A DNA stretch of 64,000 bases, from positions 2,790,001-2,854,000 of the forward strand of contig NZ_JACCAA010000001.1 in NCBI RefSeq assembly GCF_013408415.1, in the 5' to 3' direction. The position numbers were made by a program, and so were the translations under genes. This document shows positions 44,473-53,696 of the stretch, piece by piece. Positions within the stretch are counted from its first letter, which is position 1. Each line of letters begins with the position of its first letter. This stretch comes from Nocardioides daedukensis. GTDB taxonomy: Bacteria; Actinomycetota; Actinomycetes; Propionibacteriales; Nocardioidaceae. Under the pieces are notes generated by a model. The model was not told where the DNA came from. It worked only from the letters and a program-made list of their open reading frames with translations, and searched no databases.

Positions 44473-47400
44473 ATGTCCACCACCAGGCCCATCACCAAGC
44501 TGCTCGTCGCGAACCGCGGTGAGATCGCGGTCCGCATCATCCAGACTGCTGCCGCCCGCGGCATCGAGACGGTCGCCATCGCCCCGACGGACGACCTCGG
44601 CTCGGGCCACACCTCGCGTGCGGACCACCTTGTCGAGATCGCCGGCACCGGCCCCGCGGCCTACCTCGACATAGCCCAGGTCGTCGGCGCCGCCACCGCC
44701 CAGGGCTGCGACGCGGTGCATCCCGGCTATGGCTTCCTCTCGGAGAGCGCCGAGTTCGCCGAGGCATGTGCCGCCGCCGGACTGGTCTTCGTCGGACCGA
44801 CCCCGCAGACCCTGCGCGCCTTCGGCGACAAGACCGCCGCTCGCCGGGTTGCCGAGGAGCTGTCGGTGCCGCTGTTGCGCGGGACCACAGGTCCCACCAC
44901 CCTGAAGCAGGCGACCGACTTCTTCGACGGCCTGGGCGAGGACGCACAGGTGATGGTCAAGGCGATCGCCGGTGGAGGTGGCCGGGGGATGGCCCCGGTC
45001 GCCGAACGCAGCGGCCTCGCAACGGCGTACGACCGCTGCTCGTCGGAGGCGAAGAGCGCGTTCGGCAACGGCGACCTCTACGTCGAGGAGTTGCTCGGCG
45101 CCGCGCGACACATCGAGGTGCAGATCATCGGCGACGGGCAGGGCGCGGTCTCCCATCTGTGGGACCGGGACTGCAGCGTGCAGCGAAGGCGGCAGAAGAT
45201 CGTCGAGCTGGCGCCGGCGCAGCTGCCTGCGACCGTCCGCACCGCCCTCCTCGAGAGCGCCGTCCGCATCGGTGAGTCCTTGGACTACCGGGGATTGGGC
45301 ACCGTCGAGTTCCTGGTCGAGGGGGACCGGTTCGCCTTCCTCGAGGTGAACCCACGCATCCAGGTCGAGCACACGGTCACCGAGGAGATCCTCGGGCTGG
45401 ACCTCGTCGAGCAGCAGCTGCGGATCGCCGACGGTGCCTCGCTGGGCGAGTTGGGCCTCACCCAGGCCGACATTGCTGAGCCCGGCCGGACCGCGCTGCA
45501 GCTGCGAGTCACCACGGACACGCTGACAGCTGACGGATCTGTGGTCTCGGGCTCAGGGACGCTGGTCGCCTTCCAGCCACCCTCGGGACCATCGGTCCGG
45601 GTGGACACTCACGCCCACACCGGCATGGTCGGGAACCCGCGCTATGACTCGCTGCTGGCCAAGGTCATCGTCAGCACCCGCAGTGACGACCTGCCCGAGC
45701 TGGCAGCACGCGGGAGTCGCGCGCTGCGTGAGTTCGGGCTGGAGGGCGTGAGCACCAACATCCCACTGATCCAGGCGATCCTCGCCCACCCCGAGTTCCT
45801 CAAGGGTGCCCCGGACACCAACTTCGTCGAACGGCACCTGGCCGAGCTGCTCGACGCGCCCACTCCGGCGCCGCTGGGCAGGCAGTCTTCGGCGGCCGCA
45901 GCGGTGAATTCCTCGGCCTCCGAAGTGCTGATCCCGGACGGCTCGGCCGCGGTGCGGGCCCCCATGGCGGGTGTCGTGGTCTCGGTCGGCGTCGCTGACG
46001 GTGACGCGATCGCGCCGGGCGGAACGGTGCTCGTCCTCGAGGCGATGAAGATGGAGCACGTCGTGATCGCCGACGACGGTGGCTCGGTGGACCGGGTGCT
46101 GGTCAACGTCGGCGACGTCGTTGACGCGCACCAGGTGCTCGCCGTCGTCGCAGTCTCCGACGACGCGCTCCACGCAGGTGAGGCTGCCGAAGAGCTCGAT
46201 CTCGACCGGGTACGGCCCGACCTCGCCGAGCTGCTCGAGCGGAAGCGGGTGACCACCGACGAGGCACGGCCCGACGCGGTGGCCAAGCGGCGCAAGGCAG
46301 GACGACGTACTGCACGGGAGAACGTCGCCGACCTGTGCGACGACGGAAGCTTCGTCGAGTACGGCGGCCTCCTGCTCGCCGCCCAGCGTCAGCGCCGGAC
46401 CCTGGACCACCTGGTCGAGAAAACGCCGGCCGACGGTCTGGTCGGTGGCGTCGGAACCGTGTCCGGCCACCAGATGGTGGTGATGTCCTACGACTACACC
46501 GTCATGGCCGGAACGCAGGGCTTCTTCAACCACGCGAAGATGCGCCGTCTCTTCGAGCTCGCCCACAAGCAGAAGCTTCCTGTGGTGATGTTCGTCGAGG
46601 GCGGCGGCGGTCGCCCCGGGGACACGGACATGGCCGCCATCGCGCAGCTGGACGAGACGACCTTCTCTCTGGTAGCGCAGTTGTCCGGCAAGGTGCCGCT
46701 GGTGGCGATCGCGGCCGGACGGACCTTCGCCGGCAACGCGGCGCTGGCGTCGGTGGCGGACCTGATCATCGCGACTCGAGATGCCAACCTCGGCATGGGT
46801 GGCCCGGCGATGATCGAAGGCGGAGGCCTGGGTGTCTACGCACCCGAGGAGGTCGGACCGATCGAGGTGCAGGTCCCCAACGGTGTGATCGACGTGCTGA
46901 CCCGTGATGAAGCGGAGGCAGTGCAGGTCGCGCAGACCTATCTGCTGCACCTGCTCGAGCGGAACCAGGAAGCGTTCGAAGAGCACGACGTACGCCTGCT
47001 GCGGCACGTGATTCCCGAAAACCGCCTGCGTGCCTACGACGTCCGCGACGCGGTGCGTCTCGTCGCCGACGTGGACAGCGTGCTGGAGCTTCGCCCTGAA
47101 TACGGCCACGGCATCATCACCGCCCTGGTTCGGGTGCGAGGTCGGGCCGTGGGTCTGCTCGCCAACAACCCGCACCACCTGGGCGGCGCCATCGATTCAC
47201 CTGCCGCGGAGAAGGCAGCCAGGTTCCTGCAGCTGTGCAACGCACACGGGCTGCCCGTCTTGTCGCTGGTCGACACCCCAGGCTTCATGGTGGGTCCCGA
47301 CGCCGAGAAGTCCGGATCGGTGCGTCGCTTCGGACGACTCTTCCTGGCGGGGGCGAACCTGAGTGTTCCGGTGGTCGCAGTGGTGCTGCGCAAGGGTTAC

Positions 47401-47742
47401 GGCCTCGGTGCGATGGCGATGACCGGTGGCGATCTGAAAGCGCCGCTGGCCACCCTGTCGTGGCCGACGGGTGAGTTCGGCGGGATGGGGTTGGAGGGCG
47501 CGGTTCGCCTTGCCTACAAGGCAGAACTCGAGGCGATCACCGACCTGGACGAGCGGCAGGCGCGCTATCAGTCGCTTGTCGACGAGCTCTATCAGCGGGG
47601 CAAGGCGCTCAACATTGCCACTGTGCATGAGGTGGACGACGTGATCGACCCGAGCGAGACGCGCGCGATCGTGTCTGCGCTGTTCGCGACGAGTTCCGGT
47701 GAGCTCCGCTCGGGCGAACGTGGGTTCATCGACTCCTGGTGA
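44473..47742 (+). CDS. Single-chain biotin-dependent acyl-CoA carboxylase
   Basis: A 1089-residue protein that joins all activities usually split over two or three chains. Residues 1-~450 are biotin carboxylase ('KLLVANRGEIAVRII', 'IAGGGGRGM', 'FLEVNPRIQVEHTVTE'). About residues 500-570 are the biotin carrier domain with 'EAMKMEH', Lys526 being the biotin site. Residues ~600-1089 are a carboxyltransferase ('VEGGGGRPGDTDM' and 'LVDTPGFMVGPDAEKSG'). This order matches the single-chain long-chain acyl-CoA carboxylases described in Mycobacterium avium and relatives. It adds CO2 to an acyl-CoA. The substrate here is unknown; the neighbours suggest a branched or unsaturated acyl-CoA. The ATG at 44473 follows AAGGA. 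Confidence 0.93.
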   Translation: MSTTRPITKLLVANRGEIAVRIIQTAAARGIETVAIAPTDDLGSGHTSRADHLVEIAGTGPAAYLDIAQVVGAATAQGCDAVHPGYGFLSESAEFAEACAAAGLVFVGPTPQTLRAFGDKTAARRVAEELSVPLLRGTTGPTTLKQATDFFDGLGEDAQVMVKAIAGGGGRGMAPVAERSGLATAYDRCSSEAKSAFGNGDLYVEELLGAARHIEVQIIGDGQGAVSHLWDRDCSVQRRRQKIVELAPAQLPATVRTALLESAVRIGESLDYRGLGTVEFLVEGDRFAFLEVNPRIQVEHTVTEEILGLDLVEQQLRIADGASLGELGLTQADIAEPGRTALQLRVTTDTLTADGSVVSGSGTLVAFQPPSGPSVRVDTHAHTGMVGNPRYDSLLAKVIVSTRSDDLPELAARGSRALREFGLEGVSTNIPLIQAILAHPEFLKGAPDTNFVERHLAELLDAPTPAPLGRQSSAAAAVNSSASEVLIPDGSAAVRAPMAGVVVSVGVADGDAIAPGGTVLVLEAMKMEHVVIADDGGSVDRVLVNVGDVVDAHQVLAVVAVSDDALHAGEAAEELDLDRVRPDLAELLERKRVTTDEARPDAVAKRRKAGRRTARENVADLCDDGSFVEYGGLLLAAQRQRRTLDHLVEKTPADGLVGGVGTVSGHQMVVMSYDYTVMAGTQGFFNHAKMRRLFELAHKQKLPVVMFVEGGGGRPGDTDMAAIAQLDETTFSLVAQLSGKVPLVAIAAGRTFAGNAALASVADLIIATRDANLGMGGPAMIEGGGLGVYAPEEVGPIEVQVPNGVIDVLTRDEAEAVQVAQTYLLHLLERNQEAFEEHDVRLLRHVIPENRLRAYDVRDAVRLVADVDSVLELRPEYGHGIITALVRVRGRAVGLLANNPHHLGGAIDSPAAEKAARFLQLCNAHGLPVLSLVDTPGFMVGPDAEKSGSVRRFGRLFLAGANLSVPVVAVVLRKGYGLGAMAMTGGDLKAPLATLSWPTGEFGGMGLEGAVRLAYKAELEAITDLDERQARYQSLVDELYQRGKALNIATVHEVDDVIDPSETRAIVSALFATSSGELRSGERGFIDSW

Positions 47743-47750
47743 CATGCGAA

Positions 47751-47797
47751 GAACTCGGCGGGGCCCACTCACCAGGTGAGTGGGCCCCGCCGAGTTC
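47751..47797. terminator. Long hairpin terminator after the carboxylase gene
   Basis: Bases 47751-47773 (beginning GAACTCGGCGGGGCCC) are perfectly complementary to 47775-47797: 23 base pairs around a single base. It separates the carboxylase operon from the convergent nitronate-monooxygenase-like gene. Confidence 0.92.
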
Positions 47798-47807
47798 TCG
47801 TTAAGGA

Positions 47808-48845
<1,038 letters not shown>

Positions 48846-48863
48846 TCATGATCCAAATCGATA

Positions 48864-48879
48864 TTGACGTCAATGTCAA
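48864..48879. promoter_or_regulatory. Operator TTGAC-N6-GTCAA, copy 1
   Basis: TTGACGTCAATGTCAA lies between the nitronate-monooxygenase-like gene (minus) and enolase-superfamily gene A (plus). The identical 16 bases occur at 52784-52799, and a variant at 53596-53611. Confidence 0.8.
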
Positions 48880-48945
48880 GTTCTCGTACGGTGAGCGTGA
48901 GCCCGGCCACACCTATGCCGGACCCATTCGACAGAGGAGAAGGCA

Positions 48946-50046
48946 ATGCGCATTACTGACCTCAAGATCCGGGTTGTCGAGCCTCCGGAGTTCACCTTCC
49001 AGTGGCGCGAGGACATCCCGCCGGTGCAGCTCACCATGACGGTCTTCGAAATCGAGACCGATGCGGGCATCACCGGTGTCTCGTCCTCGTGGCTCCCGGG
49101 GGCGCCGCGTGAGATCGGTGAGTCAGCGGACCACTTCTTCCGTCCGCTGCTGATCGGTGCAGACCCGTTGCAGAGGGAGAAGATCTGGCAGGAACTGATG
49201 GCGTTCAGTCGTTACATGATCGCTCCGAAGGCAGCCAGCAACATCGACATCGCTCTCTGGGACATTGCCGGCAAGGCAGCCAACATGCCGGTCCACCAGT
49301 TGCTGGGCGGCTACCGCGACAAGGTCCCCACCTACATCACCACCGAGACCCAGAAGGAGACGGCGGACTACGCCACGCTGGCCCTCGAGGCCAAGGCCGC
49401 AGGAATGCATGCAGTGAAGCTCCACGCCGCCGCGACTCCGGACAAGGACATTGCCGCATGTCGCGCAGTGCGCGAGGCAGTCGGTCCTGACTACACGCTG
49501 ATGCTCGACGCTACGAGTGCATACGACTTCCAGGACGCGGTCCGGGTCGGTCGAGTCCTTGAGGAGCTGAACTTCCACTGGTACGAGGACCCGATTCGTG
49601 ACGACGACGTGGCTGGCTTCCGCCGACTGTGCGAGGTTCTCGACGTCCCTGTCTTCATGGGGGAGTCGACTGCTCGCGGACCGTGGACCTACGCCAACTA
49701 CTTGAACCAAGGCGCGGCTGATGGTCTGCGCGCCGTTGGTGACATCGTCGGTGGCATCACCGGCCTCCGTAAGATTGGTGCCCTCGCCGAACTGCACAAC
49801 CGCAGGCTCGAACCGCATTCCTACGGATCGACTTTGGTCCAGGCTGCCCACCTGCACTACATCCTGTCGGCCAAGAACTGCGAGTTCTTCGAGCTGCCCT
49901 TCCCGCGCGGAGCCCTGGACTTCGGCATGAAGACGGTGATCGAGATCGACTCCGAGGGGTATGCGCTGGCGCCGACCGGTCCCGGCCTCGGGTACGAGGT
50001 CGACTGGGACGTGCTCGACGACGCGACGATCCAGGTCTACAACTGA
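48946..50046 (+). CDS. Enolase-superfamily enzyme A (mandelate racemase-like)
   Basis: A 366-residue enzyme with the N-terminal capping domain and a (beta/alpha)7-beta barrel. Predicted Mg2+ ligands are Asp188 ('LMLDAT'), Glu214 ('WYEDPI') and Glu240 ('MGES'). Lys158 and His160 form a K-x-H in place of the common K-x-K, and Asp266/His291 match the His-Asp dyad of the mandelate racemase subgroup. Such enzymes abstract a proton alpha to a carboxylate, leading to dehydration or epimerisation. A GGAG ribosome site precedes the ATG. The ketopantoate-reductase-like gene follows after one base. Substrate unknown; clearly paralogous to genes at 51617 and 59089. Confidence 0.9.
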   Translation: MRITDLKIRVVEPPEFTFQWREDIPPVQLTMTVFEIETDAGITGVSSSWLPGAPREIGESADHFFRPLLIGADPLQREKIWQELMAFSRYMIAPKAASNIDIALWDIAGKAANMPVHQLLGGYRDKVPTYITTETQKETADYATLALEAKAAGMHAVKLHAAATPDKDIAACRAVREAVGPDYTLMLDATSAYDFQDAVRVGRVLEELNFHWYEDPIRDDDVAGFRRLCEVLDVPVFMGESTARGPWTYANYLNQGAADGLRAVGDIVGGITGLRKIGALAELHNRRLEPHSYGSTLVQAAHLHYILSAKNCEFFELPFPRGALDFGMKTVIEIDSEGYALAPTGPGLGYEVDWDVLDDATIQVYN

Positions 50047-50047
50047 G

Positions 50048-50935
50048 ATGCGGGTCCTGGTCGTCGGTGCCGGCGCCATCGGGGGGCTCATCGCGGCGGA
50101 GTTTGCCCTCGCGGGTGGGCACGAGGTCTCCCTTGCCGTACGTCGCCCCGTGCCCGGCCTCGTCCTCGAAGAGGCTGGGGTCGAGCGGGTCGCACCGGTC
50201 ACTCTCGTCCAGGACCCTGCTCTCGTGGCGCCGGCGGATGTCGTCGTCGTTGCGACCAAGGCGTACGACGTCGATGGGATAGGGCCGTGGCTGGTCAATG
50301 CCCTGACGGATTCGACGGACGTGGTCGTTGCCCAGAACGGGATCGAGCACGCAGAACGCATGGCCGGCCATGTGTCAGCCGATCGCGTCATCCCTGCCAT
50401 CGTCAAGCACGCGGTCGAGCGACGCGCTGCCGGGCACATCGAGCGAACCAGTCATGGTGACATCAAGGTGCCCGACACCGCGGGCGGCCGGCGGTTCGCC
50501 GAAGCGGGTCGCGGCACCACGCTCGGAATCACGGTCGTCGAGGACTTCGAGACAGCCCTGTGGATCAAGCTTGCCTACAATCTGTCAGGAAACTCCGTCT
50601 CCACGATCACGGATCTTCGCGTCCGCGAACTCGGGGTCCGGGCGCCGCTCCAAGAACTCATACGTCATCTGGTCGCCGAGTGCACCGAAATTGCGGCTGG
50701 GCGCGGAGTAGCCCTGCCTCCCGACCTGGCAACAACGATCGTCGATGAGTTCGCGGCGTACCCCGATTCCATCCACTCCTCCATGTGGCAGGATCTGCGG
50801 GCGGGGCGACCTTTCGAGCACGATGCCATCAGCGGTGCCGTGGTCAGGGCCGCGGCTGCTCAAGGCAAGCAGGCGCCCTTCTCGGAGATGGCAACGCTCC
50901 TCTTAGGTGCGATTTCGCCAGTCAGGCATGGTTAG
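50048..50935 (+). CDS. Ketopantoate reductase family (PanE/ApbA-like)
   Basis: A 295-residue NADP-dependent reductase. It starts 'MRVLVVGAGAIGGLIAAEFA' (Rossmann G-x-G-x-x-G), has 'VVVATKAYDVDG', the catalytic Lys in 'LWIKLAYNLSGNSVSTIT' and the C-terminal 'SSMWQDLRAGRPFEHDAISG' motif of the family. True PanE reduces 2-dehydropantoate, but its place in a sugar-acid-like catabolic operon suggests another 2-keto or 3-hydroxy acid. The ATG at 50048 begins one base after the enolase A stop. The frame begins upstream at 49961 inside that gene. Confidence 0.88.
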   Translation: MRVLVVGAGAIGGLIAAEFALAGGHEVSLAVRRPVPGLVLEEAGVERVAPVTLVQDPALVAPADVVVVATKAYDVDGIGPWLVNALTDSTDVVVAQNGIEHAERMAGHVSADRVIPAIVKHAVERRAAGHIERTSHGDIKVPDTAGGRRFAEAGRGTTLGITVVEDFETALWIKLAYNLSGNSVSTITDLRVRELGVRAPLQELIRHLVAECTEIAAGRGVALPPDLATTIVDEFAAYPDSIHSSMWQDLRAGRPFEHDAISGAVVRAAAAQGKQAPFSEMATLLLGAISPVRHG

Positions 50936-50944
50936 GAGAGAACA

Positions 50945-51574
50945 ATGCGGGGGCCCACCGAACCACAACAGGCCAGGCGAGTCGCCGGGCCCGTGACTGA
51001 TCGAGGAGCCGCCCGGAAGGATACCCTGCTGAAAGCCGCCCGAAGGGTCTTCGAGACCAAAGGGTTCATCGAGACGCGGGTTGCGGACATCGTCAAGCAG
51101 GCGAAGGTCTCACACGGCACGTTCTACACCTACTTCGAGACCAAGGATGCAATCTTCGAAGCAGTCAGCCGCCAGGTGATCGACGAAATGGTCGCAGGGA
51201 TGGCGACCCCCGTCCCAACCAAGGGCGTCGATGAGCGTGTGCACGACTCCATCGAGCGTTTCGTGTACGCCTATCGACCGCACGCCACGATGATCGGGCT
51301 AATGGAACAAGTGGGGACGTTCTCGCCGGAGTTGCGAGACCTGCGCCTCGAGGTCCGGAACACCTTCGTGGAGCGCACACGTCGCGGCATCGACCGTCTG
51401 AAGGGCGAAGGTCGCACAGATCCGGAGTTGGATGTCGAGTACACCGCCGAAACCCTCGGGGCAATGCTGGAGTACACCTGTTACATCTGGTTCTGTCTCG
51501 ACCACCCCTTCGAAGAAGAGCGACTGATCGACACCCTGGCCCATATCTGGTCTAGGGCCTTGGCGCCCCGCTAG
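50945..51574 (+). CDS. TetR-family regulator (enolase operon A)
   Basis: A 209-residue regulator with its helix-turn-helix in 'FIETRVADIVKQAKVSHGTF' followed by 'YTYFETKDAIFEAV' (about residues 38-72). It is 9 bases after the reductase stop with a GGAGAG site and completes a three-gene operon with enolase A. Together with the TetR at 52919 it is a candidate to bind the TTGAC-N6-GTCAA sites. Confidence 0.88.
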   Translation: MRGPTEPQQARRVAGPVTDRGAARKDTLLKAARRVFETKGFIETRVADIVKQAKVSHGTFYTYFETKDAIFEAVSRQVIDEMVAGMATPVPTKGVDERVHDSIERFVYAYRPHATMIGLMEQVGTFSPELRDLRLEVRNTFVERTRRGIDRLKGEGRTDPELDVEYTAETLGAMLEYTCYIWFCLDHPFEEERLIDTLAHIWSRALAPR

Positions 51575-51616
51575 GCGGTGCACCCCGAGTGGCGCACCGC
51601 CCAAGCGCATCGGGTG

Positions 51617-52723
51617 TCAGTTCCAGGTCTTGTGGACTTCTGTCGCGTTGTCGACGGCATCCCAGTCGACCTCATAGCCCAGACCGGGCTTCGTGGGAGC
51701 CTGGACGCGGCCATCCGGTCCAACCGTGATGACGTCCTTCATTCCGAAGTCGAGCATGCCGCCGGGAACTGCCTGTTCGTAGTACTCCGAGTTGGGAGCG
51801 GAGAGCATGAAGTGCAGGTGGGCAGCCTGGACGAGCGTGGGACCGTATGAGTGGGTCTCGATCTGGCGATTGAAGGCCTCGCACATGGCACCGACCTTGC
51901 GCAGCCCGGTGATGCCACCCATGGCGTCCCCGATGGTCCGGATGATGTCGCCAGCGTCGTTGCGCAGGAGATTCGCGTAGTCCCAGATCCCGCGGACCAG
52001 GGACTCGCCGGCCGCAATGGGAGTGCTCAGTTCTGCGGTCAGACGACGCAGACCAGCGATGTCCTCGTCCCGGATCGGGGCTTCGTACCAATAGAAGTCG
52101 AGTTCGTCGAGGACACGCCCCACGCGCATGGCGCCGTTGAAGTCATAGTGGTTCACCGGATCGATCATCAGGCGGATGTCGGGACCGACGTGCTCGCGCA
52201 CGGCCCTGACCAAGTCGATGTCCTTGTCGGGCACGCCGAACGGATGCAGCTTGTAGGCCTGATAGCCCAAGGCGATCGACTCGTCCGCAAGCCTCAGGTA
52301 GGACTCGATGTCGTTGTAGTGCGTCGTCGAGGCATATGCGGGCTTGCTGTCCTGGTGGCCGCCGAGGTACTTGTACAGCGGCAGGTCTGCCGCCTTCGCG
52401 GCCAGGTCCCAGAGGGCCGTGTCGACGGCGCTGGTGGCCTTCGTGCCCATCGTGTTGTTGATCGTGGCCGTCATTTCCTGCCAGATCGCCTCGCGGTCCA
52501 ACGGATCGCGGCCGATCAGGTTGTGACGAAAGAAGAGCTCCACCATCTCGCCGACCTCCGAGTGCGAGCCCGGGAGCCATGCGGTGGCGTGTCCCTCCAC
52601 TCCGACATCGGTTTTGACGCGGATGAAGGTCAGTGCGATCGGGACGACTGGCTGCTTCTCGCCCCACTTGAAGCTGTAGCCATCTGGTCGCACCAGGTAG
52701 GTCTCTACCTCTGTGATTCGCAT
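51617..52723 (-). CDS. Enolase-superfamily enzyme B (mandelate racemase-like)
   Basis: A 368-residue paralog of enzyme A. Predicted metal ligands are Asp188, Glu214 and Glu240. Lys158-x-His160 lies in 'AYKLHPFGVPDKDID', and Asp266/His291 form the dyad ('IGDAMGG', 'ETHSYG'). The block 'RVGRVLDELDFYWYEAPI' is shared with the other two copies. An AGGAG site 10 bases before the ATG at 52723 fixes the start; the frame extends to 52771. It converges on the TetR gene at 50945 and is divergent from the TetR at 52919, with two operator copies between. The reaction is an alpha-proton abstraction from a carboxylate; the substrate is unknown. Confidence 0.9.
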   Translation of the reverse strand: MRITEVETYLVRPDGYSFKWGEKQPVVPIALTFIRVKTDVGVEGHATAWLPGSHSEVGEMVELFFRHNLIGRDPLDREAIWQEMTATINNTMGTKATSAVDTALWDLAAKAADLPLYKYLGGHQDSKPAYASTTHYNDIESYLRLADESIALGYQAYKLHPFGVPDKDIDLVRAVREHVGPDIRLMIDPVNHYDFNGAMRVGRVLDELDFYWYEAPIRDEDIAGLRRLTAELSTPIAAGESLVRGIWDYANLLRNDAGDIIRTIGDAMGGITGLRKVGAMCEAFNRQIETHSYGPTLVQAAHLHFMLSAPNSEYYEQAVPGGMLDFGMKDVITVGPDGRVQAPTKPGLGYEVDWDAVDNATEVHKTWN

Positions 52724-52783
52724 TTCTTGCGGCTCCTGTCGCGCGCTCGTACATGTCGGATGTACTCGCACTATCGAGTGAAG

Positions 52784-52832
52784 TTGACGTCAATGTCAAT
52801 GCATCTGGAGATCAACTTGAGTTTGATGTCAA
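52784..52832. promoter_or_regulatory. Two TTGAC-N6-GTCAA-type operators
   Basis: TTGACGTCAATGTCAA (52784-52799) is identical to the site at 48864. A second, one-mismatch copy TTGAGTTTGATGTCAA lies at 52817-52832, so the two centres are 33 bases apart (about three helical turns). They lie in the 195-base gap between enolase B and the divergent TetR gene. Confidence 0.78.
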
Positions 52833-52918
52833 AAGATTTCTGAAACCCTTGACGAGTGACTCGACTCACTGTCTACTTGCCTGGACAGTGTGTCTAGCAA
52901 GATGGACGGGGTATCCAG

Positions 52919-53536
52919 ATGAACCAAGAATCCAGGGTTCGGCCCTCGCTCCAGGACGAGCGTCGGGAGCTGGTCAGGCGGCGCCTCGAGGAGGGGGCGA
53001 TCGATGTCTTTGCCGAGCGTGGTTACGCCTCCGCATCCATCGACCAGGTCGCCAAGGCGGCGGGACTCAGTCGTGCCACGTTCTATCTCCACTTCGCCAA
53101 TAAGGCGGAACTGGCCATCGGCCTCTGGGGTGACCTCCGGGTCCAGCTGGTCGCGTTGTACGACGAGTTGGGCGCCGCGACCGCTATCGACGAGGCAGTC
53201 CTGGAGAAGTGGCTGGACGCGTCGTTCGATTTCTATGCCGACAACAAGACGGCGCTCCTCGCTGTCCATGAAGCGATTGCCCTCGAGGCCGAAGTTGCCG
53301 AGATGTACCGACGGCGTATGGGTGAGGTGACGTCAAAGGTCGGGCCCCTGATCATGCGCGCGCTCGGCGTCTCGAAGGAGAATGCCGAACTCCGCGCTGC
53401 GTTGATCACCATGCAGCACGAGCGGTTCTCCCACTTCTGGCTGCTTCGTGGCATGCCGTTCGATCGAACGATGGCCCGAGAAGTCCTGGCTCAACTGTGG
53501 GCGCAGCAGATGGGGTTCGGCCCCACCGAAACCTGA
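52919..53536 (+). CDS. TetR-family regulator (transport operon)
   Basis: A 205-residue regulator. The helix-turn-helix is in 'YASASIDQVAKAAGLSRATF' followed by 'YLHFANKAELAIGL' (about residues 37-70). It is divergent from enolase B, with two operator copies in the shared gap, and precedes the ABC importer operon that carries another copy. This makes it the likeliest regulator of the whole enolase/importer regulon. Confidence 0.88.
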   Translation: MNQESRVRPSLQDERRELVRRRLEEGAIDVFAERGYASASIDQVAKAAGLSRATFYLHFANKAELAIGLWGDLRVQLVALYDELGAATAIDEAVLEKWLDASFDFYADNKTALLAVHEAIALEAEVAEMYRRRMGEVTSKVGPLIMRALGVSKENAELRAALITMQHERFSHFWLLRGMPFDRTMAREVLAQLWAQQMGFGPTET

Positions 53537-53595
53537 TCGCATGAACCTCTTGACACCGGTGGTGTCGGGAATCACAATCTGACATGAGTATCAAC

Positions 53596-53611
53596 TTGAT
53601 GTGAATGTCAA
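53596..53611. promoter_or_regulatory. Operator TTGAT-N6-GTCAA before the importer operon
   Basis: TTGATGTGAATGTCAA has one arm mismatch against the consensus and lies 85 bases before the GTG of the binding-protein gene. The preceding ATCAACTTGA stretch is also found just before the copy at 52817, so the two sites share extended flanks. Confidence 0.72.
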
Positions 53612-53696
53612 TAACGAGTTGCTCGGGTCAACTTCACGGTCAAGCACCGCGCACGTCGGACCCCCGGCGTCCGGCACCTGGAAAAAGGAGAAGGCA

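Noticed and set aside
50048..50935. panE for pantothenate synthesis
   Set aside because: No pan genes are adjacent and the gene is tightly inside an enolase-family operon, so the family name is kept but the specific role is not claimed.
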